DNA from: Eutreptiella sp. 'Long Island Sound 2002' | Taxonomy: Eukaryota > Euglenozoa > Euglenophyceae > Eutreptiales > Eutreptiaceae | Length of the DNA stretch: 64,000 nucleotides | Assembly: GCA_964036045.1 (NCBI GenBank) | Contig: OZ038378.1 | Span: 142,762,933-142,826,932 of the forward strand | Direction: 5' to 3' | Shown: positions 1 through 8,845 of the stretch, piece after piece | Position numbering within the stretch: the first letter of the stretch is position 1 | Layout of the letters: every line of letters starts with the position of its first letter | Notes under the pieces: model-generated | Databases searched by the model: none | What the model was told of the DNA's origin: nothing | The model's input: only the letters and a program-made list of their open reading frames with translations | Translations under genes and position numbers: made by a program

Positions 1-1
1 A

Positions 2-1939
2 GCAACAGCACTACGAGAGGCATGCGCGGCAGAACCAGGATACCAAACAGCAGATGACCTATGGAAAGGACTGAAACGGAACGACCTGGCGGCGCAACTG
101 GTGTTAACATTTGCACAGCGACTCAGGTTCAACAAAAGAACGCGCCACAGTTTACCAGCAGCTAAACGACAGGAGGACAAGCGCTGGGTGCGCATTTTGC
201 GACAGGAGGGCTGGAACCTGTACCTGTTGATGCGTCAACGGGCAGTACCAAACAGGAAAAAACCGGGAAACACAACAGGGTACCTGACGCAAACAGAAAG
301 ACGAACAAAAGTACGACTCGGGCAAGCAGACGCTGCCGCAGACACAGTGGACGAACAGGCAGCAGCAGCACTTAAAGCAACTTGGTCACTGGTGGTGTCG
401 TCCTGTTGCGTGCTGTGGATAGACAACTGGTACCGGGCACAATACACGACACACCCAGACGAAAGTGACCGATCGCAAAACTGTACTGCAATGGCAGTAC
501 TTCAACTGAAACAGAGGCCCACGTATTGGGCAGGACATCCAGCCATTGAGGAACTGGCAGCACGGATAACGACAGTCGCAAGGGCTCTGCAACAGCGTGA
601 ACGGAGAATCCACCAGACATTGCGTGACATGGGGTATGCAGATGGGTGTACACCAGACGCTGGAAACGTGAGAGCGCCGTTGGATGTGAGGAGGGATGCA
701 AGGACTGTACAGGCACCGGTGTGGCGCCCGTTTGCCCTGTCCAAAGAGAAGGTAACTTGTGGTGTTGGTCTGTTAAACTTGTTACACTTTGCAAGGGACG
801 TAGCACAACAGACAAACAGAGTTCTACCGCTGTTGGTTGACGAAAACATACACTACAGGGTACTAAAGTTGTTGTACGGTGCCAAGAACCAACGATGGAA
901 CATGCGTGCATACCTGCGTTACGTGCCTGTAGTTTACGGTGTCTGGCATGCCTACAAGTTCGTTGTTACTCATACTTTTCGGGTGTTCTGGCCTATTCTA
1001 ACCTACCTACGGAAAGGTCTGCTACGACCTGGTTCCACCATACTATCATACCCCAAACTGATAGTTATGGAAAAAACTATTGCTGCGCTGATGCTTGCCA
1101 CACCCCGAATACTACGCCCGTATCGGCGCAAGGCACAAGCTGCAACCGCGATCAGTGGTCGTGACACTACGCATGCCAACAGGGCAGCAGTGGCAAACGC
1201 AGTCTTGCATTTGTTGTCGGAATGGTGCCCGTTGTTGTTGTACTTGGGTCACCTGGTACGGGAGTGCAATTGGTCGGGGGAAAACAACGCTACAGGGACA
1301 CGAGCTCAGGAGGTGTTGCAGTTGAGTTTGTGTCTGTTGCGGAGGCTGCGTCGAGGACCGTGTGACACCATACTGAAGTACGAACGCACAATCATGTGCA
1401 CATTGTTGTACAACAGCAAGTGGCACCAGGACCTGCCCGGTCAGGCACACTCAGAGGAGTTTGGAGAAGGGATGTTGAGCAAGCTGGTGCGGGACAAGGC
1501 GAGAAACACGGGTTCTGTTACTGTTCAGGAGGTGGAAAACCATTACTTGTTGCTAAAGGTTGGTCCTGGTGGAAAACGCGTGGGGGTGCAAAACGTTCCC
1601 AAGAACCTGGTACACAGCATGCGACAACGACTGACCAGATTTTTGGCGACAGACCGGATATGCATGGCCTATGTGGAATGGGAGTCGGACAGAGTAAGCA
1701 CGGTTGCACCTTCTTGGCCGCGGAGGTTACCGAGATTTCCGCCCTCACCTACACAACCCCTCGGTTACGACCACTACCGGCTACTTGGTCACACCGTACT
1801 AGATGCCCTCATTGACCAGAAAACAAATCCCACCAACCAACTGAAACGGAAACTGGATGCTGTTGTGGGACAGAGAACAGATATGGATGCCGACAGACAG
1901 GAAGCAGCAACACGCAACGTGCGGCAACGCTTGCGGTAA
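2..1939 (+). CDS. Uncharacterised 612+ aa protein, possibly transposase-like; 5' end outside window
   Basis: The reading frame is open from the window edge to TAA at 1937-1939, so the N-terminus is missing; the first in-frame GTG is at 101. The protein is basic and rich in Arg and Leu. About residues 245-310 (numbered from 101) carry DENIHYR, then YVPVVYGVWHAYKFV, then a hydrophobic stretch. Later come LVRECNW and EEFGEGMLSKLV. This order (an early Asp, a central W-H-x-Y-K block, a later E-rich block) reminds me of poorly characterised DDE-like proteins of protist and fungal transposons, but I cannot name the family and the catalytic residues are a guess. It lies 250 bp upstream of the palindrome-bearing gene on the same strand, and the two may form one module. 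No intron is visible in this part. Confidence is high that it is coding and low for function. Confidence 0.6.
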   Translation, partial: ATALREACAAEPGYQTADDLWKGLKRNDLAAQLVLTFAQRLRFNKRTRHSLPAAKRQEDKRWVRILRQEGWNLYLLMRQRAVPNRKKPGNTTGYLTQTERRTKVRLGQADAAADTVDEQAAAALKATWSLVVSSCCVLWIDNWYRAQYTTHPDESDRSQNCTAMAVLQLKQRPTYWAGHPAIEELAARITTVARALQQRERRIHQTLRDMGYADGCTPDAGNVRAPLDVRRDARTVQAPVWRPFALSKEKVTCGVGLLNLLHFARDVAQQTNRVLPLLVDENIHYRVLKLLYGAKNQRWNMRAYLRYVPVVYGVWHAYKFVVTHTFRVFWPILTYLRKGLLRPGSTILSYPKLIVMEKTIAALMLATPRILRPYRRKAQAATAISGRDTTHANRAAVANAVLHLLSEWCPLLLYLGHLVRECNWSGENNATGTRAQEVLQLSLCLLRRLRRGPCDTILKYERTIMCTLLYNSKWHQDLPGQAHSEEFGEGMLSKLVRDKARNTGSVTVQEVENHYLLLKVGPGGKRVGVQNVPKNLVHSMRQRLTRFLATDRICMAYVEWESDRVSTVAPSWPRRLPRFPPSPTQPLGYDHYRLLGHTVLDALIDQKTNPTNQLKRKLDAVVGQRTDMDADRQEAATRNVRQRLR

Positions 1940-1952
1940 CTGACACCCGCAA

Positions 1953-1972
1953 GGCGCGAGGCATCGCGCACT
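1953..1972. repeat. Degenerate copy of the GC palindrome
   Basis: GGCGCGAGGCATCGCGCAC-like sequence just after the stop codon of the upstream gene. It matches the perfect palindrome seen six more times up to 5362, with the centre changed from GCC to GCA and the left arm altered. Confidence 0.6.
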
Positions 1973-1990
1973 AAACGTTATGAAAAACAG

Positions 1991-2173
1991 GTATGTAATG
2001 CGATGTGAGTGCGCGAGGCCTCGCGCACTGAGTAGTTCGCTAAGTGCCGTGGATTAAGTCACAACAAAGACGTTTGTGGAACAGATTTCCGAAAACGACC
2101 TGCAAAATACCGTTTCGACTGATTTCAGAGTTCAAATGACCGTGTTTCATGTCATGCCATTTGCCCTTTTCAG
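1991..2173 (+). other. Putative leader intron carrying the palindrome
   Basis: A donor GTATGT begins at 1991, matching the donors of the three coding introns. The GC palindrome follows, and acceptor-like TTTCAG sequences end at 2128 and 2173. The ATG of the downstream gene is at 2189. Which acceptor is used cannot be told from sequence. Confidence 0.4.
2008..2029. repeat. Perfect GC palindrome, copy 1
   Basis: A-GTGCGCGAGGCCTCGCGCAC-T: a perfect inverted repeat able to form an 11-bp stem without loop, or a cruciform. It sits 17 bp after a GTATGT donor. Confidence 0.9.
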
Positions 2174-2188
2174 GTATTGTTTCGCATC

Positions 2189-5138
2189 ATGAGTGAACCA
2201 GGGTCGCCAGAACGTCCAGTAACAGACGCAGAGGCCATGGAGTCGTCCCCAGGGACCGACCACGGGGACACGCCGAAGAAAGGACGCAAGAAGAAGGGTG
2301 AGAAGAAAGCAATACCGGAGATGAAGCTCACAGTCGAAGTGGCACAGTGGCTGCGGCAGGAGAATGGTAAAGCCGTGAAGGTAAAGATTGCTGATTTGAG
2401 AATTGACAAGACCAAGGAGCGCGGACAGATCCGATCCATCAACTATGACGACGTTGCCAGAAAAGTGACGGGATACCAAGCACTGCCACCAGCTGGACCG
2501 TTGCGCATAACGGCGTGGGAGGATGGTGGTATGACTCGCTTCGCTTTCGATCGAAGACGTTTCTTCTTTTTGCTTCGGTACATGATTTGCTTTGCAGATG
2601 GCTCCCTTTACGTTCTGAATGGTCAACATGGCACAGAAACATGCAGAAAGATTCAGGAACAGCGTCTCGAAGAAGGCAAAGAATTAGAGGATTGGCAGGA
2701 GTTTTGCTACGTTGACATTCTGAAGTACGAAACGCCTTGGAGGATCCGTGCCAAGGTTGCAGGATTGCAGCAAGCTGGCAGCCAGTCTGTGACGTGGATT
2801 CCGCTGTCCGAGGCGCTGGACAACATGTTGTTGTACATTGAGGATCAGAAGCGGGAAAAAGAGCCACAAGATTTCGAGAGGTTCAAGATTGCTGTTGTCC
2901 AAGCTGCCGTCAACTCTGCGTTTGTTGCACCCGAGACTTTGGAGGAAGCAGGACATACAGTATGTATTCGTGTATCGCACGGTTACAGTGCGCGAGGCCT
3001 CGCGCACTCCATGACACTGTCTCCCCCCGCAGGACTCGACATTCAAGAATTGGAGGGACATCTTCTCCCTGGCGTATTACTGCGGCCGTGAGGCGGTTAC
3101 TGGTATGAGGAACCTCGAGAGTAAGAGCAGGAAAGACGAAATTACAAGGAATGCCCTCAAGAGGCTGGAGGGGCTGCATCTACCGAGCCTATTGCAGAAA
3201 GTCTGTGCGCACATGAACCTGAAGGACTCGACCTTGAAGACCACCCAGAACTACATTGACGCGCAGATTACGGAACAATGGGTTATTTTCCATCTTGACC
3301 ATCCGGACAATACGCAGCATGTCAACCAGACCGCAGGTATGCGTCAGTGTCGCAGCTGCAGTGCGCGAGGGCTCGCGCACTTCACCACGTTTGTCACATC
3401 TGTACAGCTGCCGATGCGAAGATCCGAGCAGAAGTCGCAGCACTGGGCACGCCGCAATTGAAAATTGGGCTTGGAAATTGGGGTTATTGGGTGGACGCAA
3501 AAAGTACGAAGTTTCGGTCGCCCTGGCCAAAATGGAAGACGTTGCTCACTGCACCTCTGTGGCGCACTGGGGACAAGGGCGCACCTCCATTACCACAGAC
3601 GTTGGCCGTGCGGAAACAACTGCAAAGGAAGGCTGAGGCACCATCATCGGCACCGTCACAGACACAGCTCAGTAATGGCGATGTGATCAATGTCTCCAAG
3701 TCGGACGAGCAAGGGAGCAAATACGCTTTGACAGCCTGCCGTATTGAGAATATTGAAGAGACACCGCCAGGCCGTTTCCGGGATCTGCAGTACCCGTTGT
3801 GGATCATCAACGCTGACCTTTTCATTGAATACGACTCTCCAGGATTTGTTCCGAAGTGGCTGTTCGATGTGATGATGCTGGGGAAAGACGTCATTTTCTA
3901 TGGCGAGGCTGATGTTGTGCACCGTATTGGCCGCGACATGCAGAGGCTCTGGCGTATGGAGAAGGACAAGGATCCAACCACAGTGCCATTCTACCATGTT
4001 CGGTTGCCGGTGTACTCTTGGTTATCGGGTCCCGTGACCAGCAGTACGTATCAGTTCGACGAGCACTGTATGTGGATCGGAACAACGAGTCGCTGGGATA
4101 AGCAGGTATATCTGCTTCTTTCGATTGTTACGATGCCGTTGTGTGCGCGAGGCCTCGCGCACTGCTGCCTCCGTTATTCGTCTATATTCATCACATTTAC
4201 AGTTGCCGAACTATGTGTCGTATTCCGCTGGACATTTCGAAGAGATGCAAGAGAAGAACCTCGGCGGTTTCATGCCTCTGATTCACGTGCTGTGGTACCT
4301 GGACAGATACGTTTTGTGCAGTGGGCTTCCTGATGCAGTGGTTGTTGTGGACGACACGCCTGCCATGGCCGCAAAGATTGCGATGTCTGACGTCAAAACT
4401 AAAGTGGCGTTTCTGGCTGTGTCAACGATCAAGCAAAAGGACCTAGGGAATGCCGTTGGAGGTGCTCTGCAGCATGCAATCGTGATGCGGTACATGCTGG
4501 AGGCCGATCAGACGGAGCAGGGAGCAACAGCTGCAACTTGGGATACTCAAGAAGAGTGGCTTCTGCGTGGCATTCCACTGTGGGTTTTGGACAGCAAACG
4601 AGGGCACCAAGGGCACCAGCAGGTGCATGCTGCAGAAGCCGTCCAGGAAGATGTCGTGACTGAGGCCCCCGCTGAAGACACTGAGCCTGGTGCTCCTACC
4701 TTGCCAATGCAAGCCAAGATGAAGAAGACTGCCAAAGTTGTACCAACTCAGGGTACTGCAGCCGGAAAAGGAACACCCTCGAGTACCAAGAAGCAAGCAA
4801 AAGGGAAAGAGAAGGAATCGGACAAGCCCGCGGAATCAGACGACGACGATACTGATGAGGAGTCAGAAGAAGACGATCTGGAGCAAGTACTGGAGACCCA
4901 GCAGAAGCGCAAGCGGGCATCCGCCTCTCACTTCGATGCAAGCAGCCCCGACTCTGGTAAGGAACAGTCCAAGAAGAAAGCGAAGACTGCTGCCAGTGCT
5001 ACTGCAGAGTTCAAGCCGCCCTCGCGTTCTGGTGCCCTGCCGTCTCGAGGTACCGTTGCCTCTCCAAGTGGGACAAGTACAACAGCAAGAAGCCTGGGTT
5101 CCAGGTTGGCTAAGGTTGCTGGACCGAAGAAGAAGTAA
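2189..5138 (+). CDS. Four-exon gene for a ~902 aa protein with LNGQH motif and acidic/basic tail
   Basis: Exons are inferred at 2189-2959, 3033-3336, 3408-4105 and 4203-5138. Joining them keeps one frame from ATG to TAA, and the introns are phase 0, 1 and 0 with GTATRY donors and YAG acceptors. The ATG at 2189 was chosen because it is the first in-frame ATG and follows a lysine-poor leader. The N-terminus is followed by a Lys-rich stretch (about residues 30-45). About 100 residues further on is YVLNGQHGTET, recalling the DGQHR signature of ParB/DGQHR-type proteins, though the Asp is replaced by Asn. The last ~150 residues are low complexity with an acidic run (about residue 770, DDDDTDEESEEDD) and several nuclear-localisation-like KKK/KRKR clusters. 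A nuclear, DNA-associated role is therefore plausible. I do not recognise the family. Linkage to the upstream gene and the shared palindromes suggests one mobile or co-regulated module. Confidence 0.75.
2960..3032 (+). other. Intron 1 (73 bp) with palindrome
   Basis: GTATGT donor after codon 257 (phase 0) and CCGCAG acceptor. Its removal restores the frame to DSTFKNWRD. The palindrome at 2987-3008 takes up about a third of the intron. Confidence 0.85.
2987..3008. repeat. Perfect GC palindrome, copy 2 (in intron 1)
   Basis: Same 22-bp perfect inverted repeat as at 2008, here centred 38 bp after the donor. Confidence 0.95.
3337..3407 (+). other. Intron 2 (71 bp) with palindrome
   Basis: GTATGC donor and TGTACAG acceptor, phase 1. 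Splicing joins NQTA to ADAKIRAEV and keeps the frame. Confidence 0.85.
3360..3381. repeat. GC palindrome with one central mismatch, copy 3 (in intron 2)
   Basis: A-GTGCGCGAGGGCTCGCGCAC-T. The central GCC is GGC here, leaving a one-base asymmetry; the arms are intact. Confidence 0.95.
4106..4202 (+). other. Intron 3 (97 bp) with palindrome
   Basis: GTATAT donor and TTTACAG acceptor, phase 0. Splicing joins SRWDKQ to LPNYVSYS. Confidence 0.85.
4143..4162. repeat. Perfect GC palindrome, copy 4 (in intron 3)
   Basis: Exact 20-bp GTGCGCGAGGCCTCGCGCAC. The flanking A/T pair found in other copies is absent. Confidence 0.95.
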
Positions 5139-5175
5139 GTCACCATTAACCCAAGTGTTACGCCTCTTTTTGCAG
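5135..5175 (+). other. Possible 41-bp intron overlapping the stop codon
   Basis: The TAA stop at 5136-5138 is embedded in a consensus donor GTAAGT (5135-5140), and a pyrimidine-rich acceptor TTTTTGCAG ends at 5175. If spliced, the frame stays open for about 109 more codons to TAA at 5501-5503, reading through both downstream palindromes. Whether this is used is unknown. Confidence 0.35.
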
Positions 5176-5179
5176 TCAT

Positions 5180-5203
5180 GAGTGCGCGAGGGCTCGCGCA
5201 CTC
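5180..5203. repeat. GC palindrome, copy 5 (24 bp)
   Basis: GAGTGCGCGAGGG followed by CTCGCGCACTC; arms extended by G/C relative to the intronic copies, with one central mismatch. Confidence 0.95.
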
Positions 5204-5338
5204 GCCTTCGACGCGAATGCAATTATATGCCCTCAAAGGGTTGTACATTTTTGCCAAGCTTTTATCTCACTGTTTGTACGTTGTGCACTTCGTGTCCTGT
5301 TTTTGTTGCCCTCTGTACACAATTGTTTCCATGACCTT

Positions 5339-5362
5339 GAGTGCGCGAGGCCTCGCGCACTC
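5339..5362. repeat. Perfect GC palindrome, copy 6 (24 bp)
   Basis: Perfect 24-bp version with GAG/CTC ends, 159 bp after copy 5. Confidence 0.95.
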
Positions 5363-5503
5363 AGGGACACAAAACAGCAATTTATTTCGCAGGACAAACA
5401 TAGGTGCAACTGGAGACCCGCAGAATGTCATATTTTGAAAATGAGCTCCCGAACAGGCACACACCAGTTGGCTTTTGAAATACAAAAACGACAAGATTGG
5501 TAA

Positions 5504-5683
5504 AACACACCCCTCAAATCAGACAAAATAATAGTTTATTTGGATAAGCAAAAAGTGGAAAAAAGCAGCAAATTGGGTAAAATTGTATTTTTTCGGTGGC
5601 ATCTGGGCCATGTGTGTTGCAAATGTCCAAAAAAAATAGTTATTTGGGCGGTCATTTTTTAGGTCCTTCTCTTCCAAAAGGGG
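5504..5683. other. AT-rich spacer before the truncated G1 element
   Basis: No gene is seen. The stretch is AT-rich with A and T runs. The left boundary of the G1 retroelement lies at or near 5663-5690, where gag coding and TCGA richness begin abruptly. Confidence 0.5.
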
Positions 5684-6451
5684 GTGCAGTTTGCGTGGGC
5701 TAAGACTTTGAGCTTGAAAGAGAGCGAGTTTCCCCGACATGCAGATTACGTTCGAGAATTTCGTACATGCGTTATCAAGTCGAAGGTCTACACGAATGAA
5801 CTCCAGATGGGTTACCTCGTCAGCTCTCGATTTGTTGAAGGGTTGTCGAATGACGCTGTGCGCCCGCAGTACCTCGTTGAAGTCCGTTCGAGATGGCGTT
5901 CTAATAATCCATTTGGATTCGATACCTTGGTAGAGACCATCGCGGAAGCCTACATTGCGGCTGGGTATCAACTGGAAGAAGTACAGAACGCATCGAGAAC
6001 GACATCAGATCACACCCTGGGTCCTGCAGTGTCGAGACCCCTGCCTATGATGGTCCCACCTACTGCGACTTCCACGTTTCCATCGAACCCTATGCCAACG
6101 CCACACGTCACACCGATGCCGACCCCAGCTGCGGCGCCCACGGCTTCGACCGTGGCAGAGCCGATGAATCTCGATGCAATTGCCAAGCTTCGAGAAGAGT
6201 TACATGCCTACATTGGTGAACGGTTCGGACGTCAACATGGCGGACGCCAAGATGGTCGAGAAAGCAGACGTTGCTACAACTGTGGCGAACAAGGACACTT
6301 GGCCCGCGACTGTCCAAAAGGTCGACCGCCATCCCGAGGACGAGAACGCCGGGAATCACGGTCGAACACACCGAAACGAGATCAAAGTCGAGACAGCAAG
6401 GGACGGTTTCGATCCCGCTCCAAGAGCAGAGAAAGGCCTACAACGGCCTAG
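5684..6451 (+). CDS. gag: G1 Gag, N-terminally truncated, with CCHC zinc knuckle
   Basis: About 255 residues remain. The start is the truncation point (GTG at 5684, with an in-frame TAG at 5660), not a true initiator. The first ~110 residues are the tail of a retrotransposon capsid-like domain (VREFRTCVIKSK, LVSSRFVEGL). A Pro/Thr-rich linker follows, then one CCHC knuckle, CYNCGEQGHLARDC, at about 6268-6309. The C-terminus is an Arg/Ser-rich basic tail typical of nucleocapsid RNA-binding regions. The frame ends at TAG 6449-6451. The pol frame overlaps by about 280 bp in the +1 frame, so Pol was probably made by frameshifting. Confidence 0.85.
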   Translation: MQFAWAKTLSLKESEFPRHADYVREFRTCVIKSKVYTNELQMGYLVSSRFVEGLSNDAVRPQYLVEVRSRWRSNNPFGFDTLVETIAEAYIAAGYQLEEVQNASRTTSDHTLGPAVSRPLPMMVPPTATSTFPSNPMPTPHVTPMPTPAAAPTASTVAEPMNLDAIAKLREELHAYIGERFGRQHGGRQDGRESRRCYNCGEQGHLARDCPKGRPPSRGRERRESRSNTPKRDQSRDSKGRFRSRSKSRERPTTA

Positions 6452-8546
6452 AAAACAATTCCGAAGACCTGGTGGCGGACGTCCTCGAGAAGAGCTGAAC
6501 ACCACCACCAGCACCAATAAACCCGAAAAGAATTCGACGCTTGGAAGTGTCACTGTCGAAGGAACCGAACCTGAGCATGCGTCTCTGTTCACGGTTCGAG
6601 GGCGCATTTGCGCATGTCGTGAAGACTCCTTTGACTCCAGCGTGGAACTGTTGGTCGACTGTGGAGCGACTAGTGACTTTATGTCGATGCAAACAGCAAA
6701 GAGGGCGCGACTTCCCCTCTATAAACTGAGAAACCCTGGACATGTCTTGACAGCAGGAGGTGTCCAAGTCGAAGTACGGTACTACACGCGAGCTTATGTT
6801 CGAGTTGGAGAGCTTGTATTTCGTCATCACTTCAAGGTCTTGGAGATTTTGCCGGATGTAGTGCTTGGACTACCATGGCTTCGAAGCTACAATCCAACTG
6901 TCAACTGGAAGGAGCGATACGCCGACATCCAACATGGTTCGATTTCGTACCGGTTGTCTTTTGGCGAATCACGACATTCCACCCAGCTACAGTTTCAAGC
7001 AGCTTCAAAGCTGGACCTTCTTTCGATACTTTCATCCAGTTCCTCGAAAGCGAGTCCGGTTGGGAATCCTACCCCACATGCCAACGAACACCCTGACCTA
7101 CACTCGTCGACACACGTTCAGCGCAGTACTGACACGTACGATGAGTCCGAAACGGAAGATGGTATCACCGATGAGGAGTGCAGCGATATGGAGATTGAGT
7201 ACATTTCGTTGCCGAAACTCAAAAGAGAGATCCGTCGATCTGATCTCACGGGAGATCAAGTATTTCTGTGTTGCATGCCTCGACCAGCAGTGCCGGTCGA
7301 TGAAATGTATAAGATGCAAGCCAGTGATGGCAATGATGACGGGCTTGACCCTGTTCGACGCAAACTACCGAGTCGATTACACAAGTGGGCGGACCTCTAC
7401 GACCGGGAGAAAGCGGAATATGGAGACCTACCTCCGCATCGACCTGGAAGAGACCATCGAATACGCCTCGATTCAGAAGAAAATCCACCGTGGGTACACC
7501 CTTACAAAATGGATCCGAGCCAACTAGATGAACTTCGACGACAGTTGGACAAGTTGCATCGATCTGGTCGCATCAGACCATCCTCGAGTCCATACGGAGC
7601 GGGTTGCCTACTGGTGAAGAAAGCGAATGGTAAATGGCGTATGTGCGTCGACTACCGAGCGTTGAATACACGAACTGTACGAGATCGATATCCTTTGCCA
7701 TCGATCCAATCCATCTTGAGTACACTGGGGGGTTCCACCGTATTCTCAAAGATTGACCTTGTTAGTGGGTTCCACCAGATCCGAATTCAAGACGAAGATA
7801 TCGAGAAAACCGCCTTCAACACACAATTTGGCGCCTTCGAGTGGGTTGTTATGCCCTTTGGCCTCTGCAATGCGCCATCGACGTTCCAACGCGTCGTGAA
7901 TGATGTCCTTCGAGACCACTTGGGGATCTTTGTATGGGTGTACATTGACGACATCCTCGTCTTCTCGAAGGATGCAGACGAACACCAACGACACCTCGAC
8001 CTGGTACATGACCTACTCCGTGAGCACCAGCTCTTCCCCTGCATCGATAAATCCACATTCTTTCAGAGTCGAGTGCCCTTCTGCGGATACATCATCGACC
8101 AAGATGGAGTACACATGGACCCCCAAAAGATCAAGGTCATTCGAGGTTGGCCTCCACCAACTACGGTCCATGAAGTTCGACAGTTCATTGGATTGTGTGG
8201 ATTTTACCAGCAGTTTGTCGAAGGGTTCCAAGCTGTCGCAGCCCCTCTGACTGCAATGTTTAAGGCAGACTTCGAGTGGGAATGGACAGCCGTCCACCAA
8301 GCTTCCTTCGACAAGCTGAAGCAGGCGATGATCAGCGCGACACATCTCAGTGCTATCGACCCCGACAGCCGTATCACCTGTACACAGACGCTTCGAAAGA
8401 CTGCGTGGGTGCTACGCTGGCGCAACGATGTGCGCATGGGAAGTACAAGGGACATCTTCTACCTATTGCCTTCATGTCGCGGAAAATGCAGCCTGCCGAA
8501 ACTCGATACCCGATTCGAGAACAGGACTTGTTGGCCATCGTATTAG
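6174..8546 (+). pseudogene. pol: G1 Pol part 1: protease and reverse transcriptase
   Basis: This frame overlaps the end of gag. The aspartic protease motif reads LLVDCGATSDF (6648-6680); Cys replaces the usual Ser/Thr after the catalytic Asp, a known variant. The reverse transcriptase follows with NGKWRMCVDYRALN, FSKIDLVSGFHQIRI, VMPFGLCNAPSTFQ and the catalytic box VYIDDILVF near 7939-7950, then the thumb and the start of RNase H. The true coding frame is lost near 8370: the RNase H motif YHLYTDAS continues in another frame, so the last ~58 codons to TGA-side stop at 8546 are spurious. The reverse transcriptase core itself looks intact. Confidence 0.9.
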
Positions 8547-8845
8547 CCTTGAAACAATGGTTTCACCTACTTCGAGGACCGCAGCAGGTGCACGTGCACA
8601 CTGACCACGAAAGTCTTCGATATCTCAAGACCTGTCCTCGACCGCTGACACCACGGCAAGCACGATGGTCCCAATTCCTCGAGGAATACAACCTGACGTT
8701 GTGGTACGTGCCGGGCCTCGAGAACCCTGCGGCAGATGCCTGCTCTCGTTTAACTTCGCGGCAGTTGATGGAGATCGAAAATGCTACACGTACACGGGCT
8801 TTCGCAATTCCCCTGGTTGAAGATTGGGCTTCACCGGAAGGATAA
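8371..8845 (+). pseudogene. G1 Pol part 2: RNase H domain after the frameshift
   Basis: Continues Pol one frame away from the reverse transcriptase. RNase H residues are visible: LYTDASKDC (first Asp), REQDLLAIVLAL (Glu), VHTDHESLRYL (second Asp) and NPAADACSRL (last Asp). This matches Ty3/gypsy RNase H length and order. An in-frame TAA at 8843-8845 interrupts the path to the integrase; the frame then continues directly (PVDEFLHVL). The stop and the upstream frameshift together would prevent a functional Pol. Confidence 0.85.

Noticed and set aside
2960-4202. Introner-type mobile introns
   Set aside because: The three introns share only the palindrome; the remaining sequence and lengths differ, so they are not copies of one intron.
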